64,000 nt of DNA from CBDCDJ01 sp965215355. Its GTDB lineage: Bacteria > Deinococcota > Deinococci > Deinococcales > Trueperaceae. Below the pieces are notes generated by a model. That model was given only the letters and a program-made list of their open reading frames with translations, made no database searches and was not told the DNA's origin. The translations under genes were made by a program, and so were the position numbers. Location: NCBI GenBank assembly GCA_965215355.1, contig CBDCDJ010000007.1:186001-250000 (forward strand). The letters are read 5' to 3'. Shown here piece by piece: positions 41,921 to 50,375 of the stretch (position 1 is the stretch's first letter; each line of letters opens with the position of its first letter).

Positions 41921-42199
41921 TTAACTGTTGGGGGCCGGTAGAGGAGTTTGGTCAAGCTCGACTCCGACCAGTTTCTCTTTGCCATCTTCAGCCACAACTT
42001 TCGTCAACAGGGGCCGGTCAAGAGCCTGCGCCATGTAAGCCAAGTCTTTTTTGAGCCAGGCGATGGTCTTTCCGGATGGGCTCAGCGGGTCGGCCGACCA
42101 ACCTTCTATCTGGTCGTTATCGTCGTAGTAAACCTCATGAATGTCGTAACTCGAGCTTTGCTCATAATCCGTGCGTACCATCCGGTAGTTCCAGTACAT
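41921..42199 (-). CDS. Small conserved protein of unknown function (YRVV..HEVYYD family)
   Basis: A 92-residue soluble protein: MYWNYRMVRTD, YDIHEVYYDDNDQIEGWSAD, PLSPSGKTIAWLKKDLAYM and ALDRPLL. Very similar small proteins with the YR-HEVYYD-G-DP-G-L--M--AL--P pattern occur in cyanobacteria and other phyla; their function is not known to me. The upstream part of the open frame (to 42331) runs towards the glnS stop and is poor, so ATG 42199 is the chosen start; the codon before it gives no strong ribosome site. It sits between glnS and a flavoprotein gene, all on the minus strand. Confidence 0.65.
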   Translation of the reverse strand: MYWNYRMVRTDYEQSSSYDIHEVYYDDNDQIEGWSADPLSPSGKTIAWLKKDLAYMAQALDRPLLTKVVAEDGKEKLVGVELDQTPLPAPNS

Positions 42200-42263
42200 A
42201 AGCGTAAGAAGGTGCTTAGCTGATTGTGGGAGAGTCGCTCCAGCGTTCAACAGGTACGTGAAG

Positions 42264-44609
42264 TTACGCTTCCAACTTAGCCGCAAGCATGTCTTTGACC
42301 AGTTGCGGGTTCGCCCTGCCGCCGGTCTCACGCATGACAGCGCCCACGAAAAAGCCCATCAAACCGGTTTTGCCGCCGCGGTAAGCTGCCAACTTGTCCG
42401 GGTTGGCTTCTATCACCTTGTCGATGACGGGCTCGAGCGCGCCCGCGTCGGTCACTTGCTCCAAGCCTTGCGCTTTGACGATGTCGCGCGGCTTTTTGCC
42501 ACTGGCGACCATCTCGGCGAACACCTCTTTGGCGATGCGCGTGTTGATGGTGCCGTCGTCGACGAGGGCGACGAGTTCGGCCAGGTCCGCAGCGCCGAAG
42601 TTCAGCTCGGCCGGGTCCTCGCCGGCTTCGCGCCGCAGTTCGTTCACCGTCCAGTTGGCGAGCGCCTGCGGGTTGTCGTGAAGGCGCACGGCCTCTTCGA
42701 AAAACGGCGTGAGCTTGGAATTTTCGGCGATGAGCACCGCGTCGTCGTGGGCGACGCCGAGACCCGTGAGCTGCTCGAGCTTCGCGCGCTGTTCCAAAGA
42801 AAAGTCCAGCACCGGGTCGCGCACCTCGCCGGGTTTGGCGGCGACTTTGGGCGCGCTGCCGACGGTTTGCGGCGCGGGCTCGGCTTTGGACGACTCGGTT
42901 TTAGACGACTCGGTTTTAGACGACTCGGTTTTAGACCAAGAATCCTTTAAGGTGACGATGCGGTTGAAGACGAGGGCGTCCGGCTTCGAGTCCTCGGGGT
43001 CTTGCCAAAAGTAGCCCTGCCGCTCGAACTGGTAACGCGTGCCGGGCGGGTCGTTCAAGACGCTCGGCTCGACGAAACCGTGTTTGACGACCAGCGAATT
43101 GGGGTTGACGTACTCGAGCAAGTCTTTTTCGCCGTCGCCTGGGTCGGGTACGGTGAAGAGGCGGTCGTACAGGCGAAACTCGGCTGTGAGCGCGTCCGCG
43201 GCCGAAACCCAGTGAATCGCCCCCTTGACCTTGACCCCCGCCGGGGTCTCGCCGAGCGAGTCGGGCAGGTAGCTGCAGCGCAACTCGACCACCTCGCCCG
43301 CGTCATCTTTGACGGTCTCGTCACAGCGGATGACGTAAGCGTGGCGCAGCCGGACGTGCTCGCCCGGTGACAGGCGGCGAAAGCCTCGAGCCGGCTGCTC
43401 CTCGAAGTCTTCGCGTTCGATGTAGAGTTCGCTCGAGAACGGGACTTCGCGCTCGCCCTCTTTCGGCACGTCGGGCGGCCAGTAAGGGGCTTGAAGGGTT
43501 TCCTCGCCTTCGTAGTTCGTGAGGGTGATTTTGAGGGACCCCTGCACCGCCATCACCCGCTTCGCTGCGCTGTTGAGGTTGTCGCGCAAACTGTATTCCA
43601 AGAGCGCCATGTCCACGGTCCGGTTCGTGCGCGACACCCCGATGCGGCTCACAAAGTCCCGCACCGCCTCGCTCGTCACGCCGCGCCGCCGCAGCCCGGC
43701 GAGGGTCGGCATCCGCGGGTCGTCCCAGCCGGTGACGTAGCCGCCGCTGATAAGCTGCATGAGCTTGCGCTTGCTCACCACCGTGTATTCCAGGCTTCGC
43801 CGTCCGAACTCGTACTGGTAGGGCCGTTTCTCACCGAACAGGTTTTCGACGAGCCAGTCATAAACCGCGCGGTTCTCGACGAATTCGAGTGAGCAGAGCG
43901 AGTGGGTGACGCCCTCAATCGCGTCCGACAAGGGATGCGCGAAGTCGTACAGGGGGTAAACGTGCCACTTACGGCCCGTGCGGTAGTGCGGCGCGTGCGA
44001 GATGCGGTACAGCAAGGGGTCGCGCAGTTTCATGTTGGGGCTCGCCATGTCGATTTTGGCCCGCAGCACGTGCGCGCCCTTGGCGAACTCGCCCGCGTTC
44101 ATGCGCTCGAACAGGTCCAGGTTTTCCTCAACCGTGCGTTCGCGGTAAGGGCTCTCCCGGCCGGGTTCGGTGACGGTGCCGCGGTAGCTTTGAATCTCTT
44201 CTTCGGACAAGCTGTCGACGTAGGCTTTGCCCTCTTTTATAAGCCGCACCGCCATCTCGTAAAGCTGCCCGAAATAGTCCGAGGCGTAGTAGAGGTGGCC
44301 GTTCCACGCCAGTCCCAGCCAGGCGAGGTCTGCAATTTGCGCTTTGGCAAACTCCTCTTTTTCGGTTTCGGGGTTGGTGTCGTCGAGGCGCAGGTTGAAC
44401 CGGCCCCGGTAGTCCGTGGCGACGCCGTAGTTGATAAGGCTGGCAAACGCGTGCCCGATGTGGGCGTAGCCGTTCGGCTCGGGCGGGAACCGGGTGACGA
44501 CGGTTTCGACTTTGCCGGTAGTGACGTCTTCGTCGATGATGTCGGTGATGAAGTTCGGGCCGACCGTTCGCGCGTCGGCGTTCGGCGAGGTTGTTTTCGG
44601 GTTGCTCAT
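42264..44609 (-). CDS. glnS: Glutaminyl-tRNA synthetase with C-terminal GatB/Yqey domain
   Basis: A 781-residue class I synthetase for tRNA-Gln. Catalytic motifs are PPEPNGYAHIGHA (HIGH) near residue 42 and VVSKRKLMQL (KMSKS form). Residues 1 to about 545 are the catalytic core plus anticodon-binding barrels. A low-complexity hinge of TESSK repeats (15-base tandem DNA repeat at 42889-42933) leads to a C-terminal helical domain (about 590-781: LANWTVNELRREAGED, DDGTINTRIAKEVFAEMV, YRGGKTGLMGFFVGAVMRETGGRANP) that matches the tail of amidotransferase subunit GatB and Yqey. This domain structure is a known feature of Deinococcus GlnRS, where it aids tRNA-Gln binding. Confidence 0.97.
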   Translation of the reverse strand: MSNPKTTSPNADARTVGPNFITDIIDEDVTTGKVETVVTRFPPEPNGYAHIGHAFASLINYGVATDYRGRFNLRLDDTNPETEKEEFAKAQIADLAWLGLAWNGHLYYASDYFGQLYEMAVRLIKEGKAYVDSLSEEEIQSYRGTVTEPGRESPYRERTVEENLDLFERMNAGEFAKGAHVLRAKIDMASPNMKLRDPLLYRISHAPHYRTGRKWHVYPLYDFAHPLSDAIEGVTHSLCSLEFVENRAVYDWLVENLFGEKRPYQYEFGRRSLEYTVVSKRKLMQLISGGYVTGWDDPRMPTLAGLRRRGVTSEAVRDFVSRIGVSRTNRTVDMALLEYSLRDNLNSAAKRVMAVQGSLKITLTNYEGEETLQAPYWPPDVPKEGEREVPFSSELYIEREDFEEQPARGFRRLSPGEHVRLRHAYVIRCDETVKDDAGEVVELRCSYLPDSLGETPAGVKVKGAIHWVSAADALTAEFRLYDRLFTVPDPGDGEKDLLEYVNPNSLVVKHGFVEPSVLNDPPGTRYQFERQGYFWQDPEDSKPDALVFNRIVTLKDSWSKTESSKTESSKTESSKAEPAPQTVGSAPKVAAKPGEVRDPVLDFSLEQRAKLEQLTGLGVAHDDAVLIAENSKLTPFFEEAVRLHDNPQALANWTVNELRREAGEDPAELNFGAADLAELVALVDDGTINTRIAKEVFAEMVASGKKPRDIVKAQGLEQVTDAGALEPVIDKVIEANPDKLAAYRGGKTGLMGFFVGAVMRETGGRANPQLVKDMLAAKLEA

Positions 44610-44727
44610 AAAACTCCTGAAAAAGGCTGGACGGACGCGGGCGAGGCTTGGCCCCGACCGCTGGACCTATCCTACCGTCTCGAGCCGTTTTTCAGGGTTG
44701 CCGTGTTGCTGCTTGGTGAAAAGCAGC

Positions 44728-44994
44728 TTAAAAGTGTGAACTGATTTTCACTCTGAGCGGAAAGTGGTCGGTGTCGAGCGGGAAGACGATTTGGACCACG
44801 CTGAGAACGTCGCTGTAAAAGTTTTTCCCGGCAGCCGTGTTTGCGAAGGCTGACGTGTCGATGAGTTCGCCCGAGCGGGTGCGCCACAACGAGGGTCGGC
44901 CGGTGTCTTGATACCAGATTTGTTGGTGCATCAGGGTGGCCGAGGTGTCGGGCTTGTGGGTTTCCGGGCTGGGCTCGCTCTGGGGAACTATCAC
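44728..44994 (-). CDS. Small unknown protein, tandem paralogue A
   Basis: An 88-residue protein starting most likely at GTG 44994, which has GGAG upstream. It has a variable, Ser/Pro/Thr-rich N-terminus, then IWYQDTGRPSLWRTRSGELI, DTSAFANTAAGKNFYSDVLS and a VQIVFPLDTDHFPL end. The central part aligns with the next gene upstream: G-P-LW---G-LI-T-A---------F(F/Y)--V--V. I do not recognise the family. It is 118 bases upstream of glnS on the same strand and 91 bases downstream of its paralogue. Confidence 0.6.
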   Translation of the reverse strand: MIVPQSEPSPETHKPDTSATLMHQQIWYQDTGRPSLWRTRSGELIDTSAFANTAAGKNFYSDVLSVVQIVFPLDTDHFPLRVKISSHF

Positions 44995-45085
44995 GGTGAC
45001 AATCTCCAATCGGTGTCTTGAAAACAGTATGCGGCGCGGCCTCTGACAAAGATCTTACGCTGCAGTCTTACGTCGCGCCGCGCCC

Positions 45086-45289
45086 TTAAAACTGCAGAGT
45101 TTCGGTGGCTTCGTTCAGGCTCGCGTCGTTCGGGCTCGAGCCGACAGCCGCAACCCGCGTGACCTCGAAAAAAGCTTCACGTTCACGCAACGCTGCGGTG
45201 TTGATAAGCACGCCGTGGTCGCCCTGCCACAGGTCGGGCTCGCCTGGGAGCTGCCGCCACTGTTCGGTCGGTCTGCTTGACATAAACAT
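45086..45289 (-). CDS. Small unknown protein, tandem paralogue B
   Basis: A 67-residue protein starting at ATG 45289, preceded by GGAGG at 6 bases distance. Sequence elements WRQLPGEPDLWQGDHGVLINTAAL and EREAFFEVTRVAAVG parallel those of the adjacent 88-residue protein, so the two come from a gene duplication. The C-terminus (SPNDASLNEATETLQF) differs. No membrane span, no cysteines. Function unknown. It is transcribed away from the ABC-F gene, with only 67 bases between the two starts. Confidence 0.6.
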   Translation of the reverse strand: MFMSSRPTEQWRQLPGEPDLWQGDHGVLINTAALREREAFFEVTRVAAVGSSPNDASLNEATETLQF

Positions 45290-45356
45290 TTCTTGCCTCC
45301 TCGACTCAGTATCGACCCCGCACCCTGACCACGGCCTGACCGCTAAGATGGAGGCT

Positions 45357-47249
45357 ATGCTTTTGGCGGGTCTCCAAAAAGTCGACAAGTACTACGGCGA
45401 ACAAGCCGTGCTCGAGGCGGCGAACCTCGAGCTGCGCGCGGCCTCGCGCACCGCGCTCGTCGGGCGCAACGGGGCGGGGAAGAGCACGGTGCTCAACCTC
45501 TTGTCCGGCCGGGTCGAACCCGACGGCGGCGCGGTCTTTGTGCGCGACGGCGTGACCCTGGCAAAGCTCGAGCAAGACCCCCACTTCAAACCGGACGCGA
45601 GTATTTTAGAGGTCTCCGAACAGTCTTTCGCCGACCTGGACGCGCTCGAAAAGCGCCTCGAGACGCTCGAGCACCGAGGTCTCGACCAGCCCGAAGTTTA
45701 CGAGGCTTGGGAGCGCTTGCACGAAATCTTCGAGCGGCGCGGCGGCTACGAGCGCCGCGCCCGGCGCGACATGGTGCTGCACGCGCTCGGCTTTCGGGGC
45801 CGGGAGGAGCAACTTGCCAAAAGCCTCTCCGGCGGCGAAAAAACGCGGCTCGGTTTGGCGCAGTTGTTGATGGCGCAGCCGGACGTGCTCTTGCTCGACG
45901 AGCCGACGAACCACCTGGACATGGCGATGCGCACCTGGTTGGAGGGTTACCTGGGCCGCTATCCGGGCGCGGTGCTGATCGTCTCGCACGACCGCGACAT
46001 GCTCGACCGGGCCTGCTCGAGCACCGCCGAAATCGCTCTTGGAACCCTGCGCTCTTTTGAAGGCACGCCGAGCGCCTACCGCGCCTACCGCGCCGAACAG
46101 CTCGCCGTCGAGGCGCTGACTCGCAAAAACCAGGCGCGTGAGCAGGAGCGCCTGGAAACAGCCGCCGCGCGCATGAAAAGCTGGGCCGGGCAAAACGAAA
46201 AACTGCACCGCCGCGCGAAAGCGATGTTCAAACGGCTCGAGCGCTTTGAGGACACGATGATAGGCGAGGCCGAACGCGAGCAGGGCAGCACGCGCTTTCG
46301 TTTTCAAAGCCACGAGAGCGGCGACGTCGTGCTGCAGGCGCAGCACCTCGGTAAAGCGTTCGGGGGCAAGCGGCTGTTCGACGGCGTCGGTTTCACCCTG
46401 CGCCAGGGCGAGCGCGTCGCGCTGGTCGGGCCGAACGGGGCGGGCAAGTCGACGTTTTTGAAGATGCTCTTGGGCAACCTCACCAGCGACGACCCGCGCG
46501 CGCTGCTGCGTTACGGCGCGCGGGTGCGCGTCGGCTACTACGACCAGGAGTTGCGCGGCGTCAGTCCGGACAACACGCTCCTCGAAGAAATGATTCGCAT
46601 GGTCGGCGACACCGAAGCGCACAACCTGCTGGGCCGCTTTATGTTTCCCTACGAGGCGCAGTTCAAACTCGTTGAAAATCTTTCCGGCGGCGAGCGGGCG
46701 CGGTTGGCGCTCCTCAAACTCACTCTGGGCGAGCACAATTTCCTGGTGCTGGACGAGCCGACGAACCACCTCGATGTCGAGATGATTGAAGCCCTCGAGC
46801 ACGCCCTCAAAGCCTACCAGGGCACGCTGCTCGTGGTTTCGCACGACCGGCGTTTCATTCGTGAGACCACGAACCTCGTCTGGGACTTGCGCGGCGGGAG
46901 TTTGACAACTTACGACGGCGATTGGGACTACTACCAGTTCAAGCGCGCGGAAGTTGAGGCTGATTTTGAGCGTGCCGACCTCGAGCGTGTCGAGACGCGA
47001 CCTCAGAACACGGCGACAAAGGGGCCATCCAAGTGGCAGCTCGAGCGCGACTTGGGCAACCTCGAAGTCAAGATTGCGGGGCTCGAGGTCGAACTGGCAG
47101 AGGTGACACAGCACCTCACCGACACGGCGGCGCTCACGGCGGAGCGAATCACCAGTTTAGGCACCCGCCACACCGAACTTGAAAACGAGTTGTTGAGCGC
47201 GATGGCGGCGTGGGAAAAGGCTTCCGAAAGCCTTGCCGAAAAGGTCTGA
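45357..47249 (+). CDS. ABC-F family ATPase (Uup/YdiF-like)
   Basis: A 630-residue soluble protein with two ABC ATPase domains and no membrane span. Domain 1: Walker A GRNGAGKST (36-44), signature SLSGGEKTRLGLAQ, Walker B VLLLDEPTNHLDM. A charged interdomain linker (about 235-310, RKNQAREQERLETAAARMKSW) of the P-site tRNA-interaction type follows. Domain 2: GPNGAGKST, NLSGGERARLALLK, FLVLDEPTNHLDV. A C-terminal coiled coil (about 555-630) is like Uup. ABC-F proteins act on ribosomes, relieving stalls or giving antibiotic resistance. A TAAGAT box lies 7 bases before ATG 45357, which favours that leaderless start over ATG 45348. Confidence 0.92.
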   Translation: MLLAGLQKVDKYYGEQAVLEAANLELRAASRTALVGRNGAGKSTVLNLLSGRVEPDGGAVFVRDGVTLAKLEQDPHFKPDASILEVSEQSFADLDALEKRLETLEHRGLDQPEVYEAWERLHEIFERRGGYERRARRDMVLHALGFRGREEQLAKSLSGGEKTRLGLAQLLMAQPDVLLLDEPTNHLDMAMRTWLEGYLGRYPGAVLIVSHDRDMLDRACSSTAEIALGTLRSFEGTPSAYRAYRAEQLAVEALTRKNQAREQERLETAAARMKSWAGQNEKLHRRAKAMFKRLERFEDTMIGEAEREQGSTRFRFQSHESGDVVLQAQHLGKAFGGKRLFDGVGFTLRQGERVALVGPNGAGKSTFLKMLLGNLTSDDPRALLRYGARVRVGYYDQELRGVSPDNTLLEEMIRMVGDTEAHNLLGRFMFPYEAQFKLVENLSGGERARLALLKLTLGEHNFLVLDEPTNHLDVEMIEALEHALKAYQGTLLVVSHDRRFIRETTNLVWDLRGGSLTTYDGDWDYYQFKRAEVEADFERADLERVETRPQNTATKGPSKWQLERDLGNLEVKIAGLEVELAEVTQHLTDTAALTAERITSLGTRHTELENELLSAMAAWEKASESLAEKV

Positions 47250-47319
47250 AAAAACACGTGCTGGACGACAAAACTACAATATCTGAACTGTAAGTTGGGC
47301 TCCAACTCGAGCCCGCCCG

Positions 47320-47342
47320 TTTGCTATAATTTGTATAGCAAA
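47320..47342 (+). promoter_or_regulatory. Perfect dyad over the -10 box of the SPL-pair operon
   Basis: Arms TTTGCTATA (47320-47328) and TATAGCAAA (47334-47342) are exact reverse complements with a 5-base spacer ATTTG. The -10 box TATAAT (47325-47330) lies inside the dyad, so a bound dimer would block RNA polymerase. An AAAGGAG ribosome site precedes the ATG at 47396. The regulator is unknown; the site does not match the LexA or DdrO consensus as I know them. Confidence 0.7.
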
Positions 47343-47395
47343 GCAGGGTTTTTACCCCCTCTTCCCACGCTTCTCAACCCCCAAAAAGGAGCACT

Positions 47396-48481
47396 ATGGC
47401 TATCGTCTTGCCGACCGTCGGCACTTCCGCCTCTTTCGTTGCACCTCCCAAAACCAAGACCGGCCGCCCCAAACTGTGGCTGCCCGAGCGGGCGCTGTTT
47501 ACGCCCGACGCCCTGAAGCATGAACACGGGCGGCGCATCCTCGAGCGCGTTACCGAACTGGGCGTGCCGACGGTTGAACTCACCAGCAACCGCATCACCG
47601 GCTTGCGCGGCGAGACCGAGCGCGAGACGTACCGGCTCGCCAAGCGCACGCTCGCGGTCGTGACCGCGCCGCCGTCGCAGTTCAAACTTCAGCCCATCCC
47701 GCCGTCCGCCGACTACCAGTTTCACCTAGCCCAGGGTTGCCCGGCGCACTGCCAGTACTGCTACCTGGCGGGGTCGCTGTCGGGGCCGCCGGTGACAAAG
47801 GTGTACGCCAATTTGCACGAGATTTTGGACAACCTGACGGGTTACTTGCAACCCGGTCAAGAGACCTCTTTCGAGGTGAGTTGCTACACCGACCCGCTGG
47901 GTTTGGAGCACCTCACAGGTTCCCTGAGCGAGTGTGTCCGGCACTTCGGAGGTTTGGAGGGCGCACGCTTGCGCTACGTGAGCAAGTTCGACGCGGTCGA
48001 GCCGCTGCTGGGCGTGCCGCACTTTGGTCACACGCGGGCTCGAGCTTCGGTGAACGCCGCGCCGGTGGAGCGCTTGGAGGGTGGCACCGCCTCGGTCGAG
48101 AAGCGCTTGCAAGCTCTGCGCAAGCTCGCGCTGGCCGACTATCCCGTCGGCCTCGTCGTCGCGCCGATTATGCCCGGCGAGGACTGGCGCGCGCACTACA
48201 CGGACCTGTTCGACAAGATAGAGGCCGCGCTCGACTTTCCTTGCGACCTCACCTTCGAACTCATCACGCACCGCTTTACGCCGGGTTCGAAAGAGGTGCT
48301 GCTGAATTGGTACCCGAACACCTCGCTCGACTTGGACGAGTCGAGCCGCAGCGTCAAGCGCAACAAGTTCGGCGGCACGAAGTATGTGTACCCGAAAAAC
48401 GTGATGGCCGAGTTGAAGGCGTTTTTCGAGCTTGAGGTCGCCCGGCGTTTTCCGCAGGCGCGCGTCCTCTACTGGACCTGA
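47396..48481 (+). CDS. Spore photoproduct lyase family radical SAM enzyme (SplB-like)
   Basis: A 361-residue radical SAM protein. The [4Fe-4S]/SAM motif is C115-X3-C119-X2-C122 in QGCPAHCQYCYLAGSLSG, followed by VYANLHEIL as in SPL. C163 in FEVSCYTDPLGLEHL lies 41 residues after the cluster motif, matching the position and setting of the H-atom-donating Cys141 of Bacillus SplB. The C-terminal NTSLDLDESSRSVKRNKFGGTKYVY region is also SPL-like. SPL repairs the UV thymine dimer of spores, yet nothing here suggests a spore-former. It may repair UV lesions in dry or desiccated cells. Coupled (TGATG) to the next, related gene. Confidence 0.85.
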   Translation: MAIVLPTVGTSASFVAPPKTKTGRPKLWLPERALFTPDALKHEHGRRILERVTELGVPTVELTSNRITGLRGETERETYRLAKRTLAVVTAPPSQFKLQPIPPSADYQFHLAQGCPAHCQYCYLAGSLSGPPVTKVYANLHEILDNLTGYLQPGQETSFEVSCYTDPLGLEHLTGSLSECVRHFGGLEGARLRYVSKFDAVEPLLGVPHFGHTRARASVNAAPVERLEGGTASVEKRLQALRKLALADYPVGLVVAPIMPGEDWRAHYTDLFDKIEAALDFPCDLTFELITHRFTPGSKEVLLNWYPNTSLDLDESSRSVKRNKFGGTKYVYPKNVMAELKAFFELEVARRFPQARVLYWT

Positions 48482-49527
48482 TGCTTAAAATCGGGAAGAT
48501 TTATCTCGAGGAGGCGGTGCTCGGCTACCCGCGCGGCCAGGACATCCTGGCCCGATTCCCCGACGCCGAGCGGGTTGAAGTGCCGTCCCACTGGAATATT
48601 CCAAATCTCCACGGCAACGAGGGTTCGGTTGAGGACTGGGTGCGCATCAAGCGCGACACCCTCGTCCTCGGCGTGCGCAAGTCGCTGCCGGTGCGCGTCA
48701 ACGGGCGTAGCGCCGACTTTATCGCGCCGGGGGCCAGCAACGGCTGCGCGATGGCCTGCGCCTACTGCTACGTGCCCCGCCGCAAAGGCTACGCCAACCC
48801 CGTCACGACTTTCGTGAACATCGAAGGCATCCAAAAAGCCATCACCAAACACGCTTCCGCCCTCGAGCCCAAAACCCCGGCCCAGACCGACCCCACGTTC
48901 TGGGTCTACGACATCGGCGAGAACGGCGACTGTTCGGTGGACGCGGCTATCAGCGACAACGTGCGCGACCTCGTGGCGCTTTTCAAAACGCTGCCGAACG
49001 CCAAGGCCTCGTTCGCGACGAAGTACGTCAACCGCGAGTTGCTCGAGTACGACCCCCAAAACAAAACGCGCGTGCGCTTCTCGCTCATGCCCCACAACAT
49101 CGCCAAAACCGTCGATGTACGCACCTCGCCGATGAGCGAGCGCATCAAGGCCATCAACGACTTCGTCACGGCGGGTTTTGAAGTTCACCTCAACCTGAGC
49201 CCCGTCATCCTTTACGACGGCTGGTTGGAAGACTACCGCGCGCTGCTGACCGAGGTCGACGACACGCTTTCTCCCGCGGCCAAAGCCCAATTGAAGGCCG
49301 AGGTCATCTTTTTGACGCATAACGAGCAACTGCACGAGGTTAATTTGGGCTGGCACCCGAAAGCAGAAGAACTTCTCTGGACGCCGCATAACCAAGAAGC
49401 CAAAACCTCGCAGATGGGCGGCGACAACGTACGTTATCGAACTGGTTTTAAGGGTCAGCAGGTGCGCGCGCTTAAAGACCTGATGGCGGTGGTTGTCCCT
49501 TACTGCACGGTGCGCTACGCGTTTTAG
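48481..49527 (+). CDS. Second SPL-family radical SAM protein
   Basis: A 348-residue relative of the preceding gene. The radical SAM motif is C89-X3-C93-X2-C96 in GCAMACAYCYVPRRKG, followed by FVNIEGIQKAI. A further Cys, C151 in IGENGDCSVDAAISD, lies 55 residues after the cluster, near where SplB has its catalytic Cys but in a different sequence setting. N-terminal YLEEAVLGYPRGQDILARFP is an SPL-family start. C-terminal HNEQLHEVNLGWHPKAEELLW and GGDNVRYRTGFKGQQV are typical of the divergent SPL-like branch whose lesion or substrate is not known to me. Translated together with the first enzyme (1-base overlap). Confidence 0.82.
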   Translation: MLKIGKIYLEEAVLGYPRGQDILARFPDAERVEVPSHWNIPNLHGNEGSVEDWVRIKRDTLVLGVRKSLPVRVNGRSADFIAPGASNGCAMACAYCYVPRRKGYANPVTTFVNIEGIQKAITKHASALEPKTPAQTDPTFWVYDIGENGDCSVDAAISDNVRDLVALFKTLPNAKASFATKYVNRELLEYDPQNKTRVRFSLMPHNIAKTVDVRTSPMSERIKAINDFVTAGFEVHLNLSPVILYDGWLEDYRALLTEVDDTLSPAAKAQLKAEVIFLTHNEQLHEVNLGWHPKAEELLWTPHNQEAKTSQMGGDNVRYRTGFKGQQVRALKDLMAVVVPYCTVRYAF

Positions 49528-49546
49528 CCCCCGAACTCGCCCTTGT

Positions 49547-49552
49547 AGGTAG
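49547..49552 (+). promoter_or_regulatory. -10 box before the FAH-family gene
   Basis: TAGAAT at 49547-49552 lies 31 bases before the GTG start at 49584, with an AAGGAGG ribosome site at 49571-49577. It suggests a separate promoter for the FAH/metallo-hydrolase pair. No clear -35 box is seen. Confidence 0.4.
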
Positions 49553-49583
49553 AATGTGGGTCGGATTTACAAGGAGGCTTATC

Positions 49584-50375
49584 GTGCAACGTGTCAAGTA
49601 CCAGCAGGACGACGCCGGAACAGCGTCTTGGGGTGAGTTGGAGGGCGGCAAAATTCACGCACTGAGCGGGATGATGGGCGAGCGCACCGGGGAGACCGTG
49701 GAACTTTCTGAAGTGACGCTCCTCGCGCCCTGCGAGCCTCGCGTCATCATCTGCGTCGGCAAAAACTACGCCGACCACGTGCGCGAGATGGGCGGCTCCG
49801 ACCTGCCGACCGAGCCGGGCTTGTTTCTAAAAGGCCTCAACACCCTCGCCAACCCCGGCGACCCGATTTTTTACCCGTCCTGGACGAACAACCTCCACTA
49901 CGAGGGCGAGCTCGCCGCCGTCATCGGGCGCACGCTGAAAAATGTTTCCGAGGACGAGGCGCTGAGCTACGTTCTCGGCTACACCTGCGCCCTCGACGTG
50001 ACCGCGCGCGACAAGCAAAAAAGCGACCTCCAGTGGACGCGCGGCAAGTCGGCGGACGGTTTCGCGCCGGTGGGTCCGTGGTTGGAAACCGACCTCGACC
50101 CCAGCAGCTTGAGCGTGCAGACGCGCGTCAACGGCGAAGTGAAGCAAGACGGCAACACTCGAGACTTCATTTTCAACTTGCCCAAAGTGCTGAGCTACAT
50201 CAGCACCTTTATGACCCTGCACCCCGGCGACGTGGTGCTGACCGGCACGCCCGAGGGCGTCGGGCCGCTGAAAATAGGCGACACCGTCGAGGTGACTGTG
50301 GAGGGCATCGGCACGCTCAGCAACACAGTCGAGGCTGCACCTGTCGAAGCGAACCCCGTCGAAACCACGCGCTGA
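49584..50375 (+). CDS. Fumarylacetoacetate hydrolase family protein
   Basis: A 263-residue enzyme of the FAH superfamily, which hydrolyses C-C bonds in dioxo acids or decarboxylates and isomerises them. Family motifs: ICVGKNYADHVREMG, LFLKGLNTLANPGDPI, LHYEGELAAVIG with the metal-binding E-x-E, GYTCALDVTARD, GKSADGFAPVGPWL, and TGTPEGVGPLKIGD. In other bacteria such proteins serve in aromatic or sugar-acid breakdown, or act as oxaloacetate decarboxylases; nothing here decides. GTG 49584 follows AAGGAGG. It overlaps the next gene by 1 base (TGATG). Confidence 0.88.
   Translation: MQRVKYQQDDAGTASWGELEGGKIHALSGMMGERTGETVELSEVTLLAPCEPRVIICVGKNYADHVREMGGSDLPTEPGLFLKGLNTLANPGDPIFYPSWTNNLHYEGELAAVIGRTLKNVSEDEALSYVLGYTCALDVTARDKQKSDLQWTRGKSADGFAPVGPWLETDLDPSSLSVQTRVNGEVKQDGNTRDFIFNLPKVLSYISTFMTLHPGDVVLTGTPEGVGPLKIGDTVEVTVEGIGTLSNTVEAAPVEANPVETTR

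Noticed and set aside
45105..45356. Upstream extension of the ABC-F frame by about 80 codons
   Set aside because: It would run antisense through the small paralogue gene at 45086-45289 and across the divergent promoter region; the ABC domain begins right at 45357.
45606..47114. A 502-codon open frame on the minus strand opposite the ABC-F gene
   Set aside because: It is a mirror frame of a well-conserved gene in high-GC DNA; its translation has no recognisable motif, and the plus-strand gene has full Walker and signature motifs.
47320..47342. Dyad considered as a DdrO/RDRM or LexA box
   Set aside because: It lacks the TTATG-type half-sites of the RDRM and the GAAC/GTTC halves of LexA sites, so no known regulon name was assigned.
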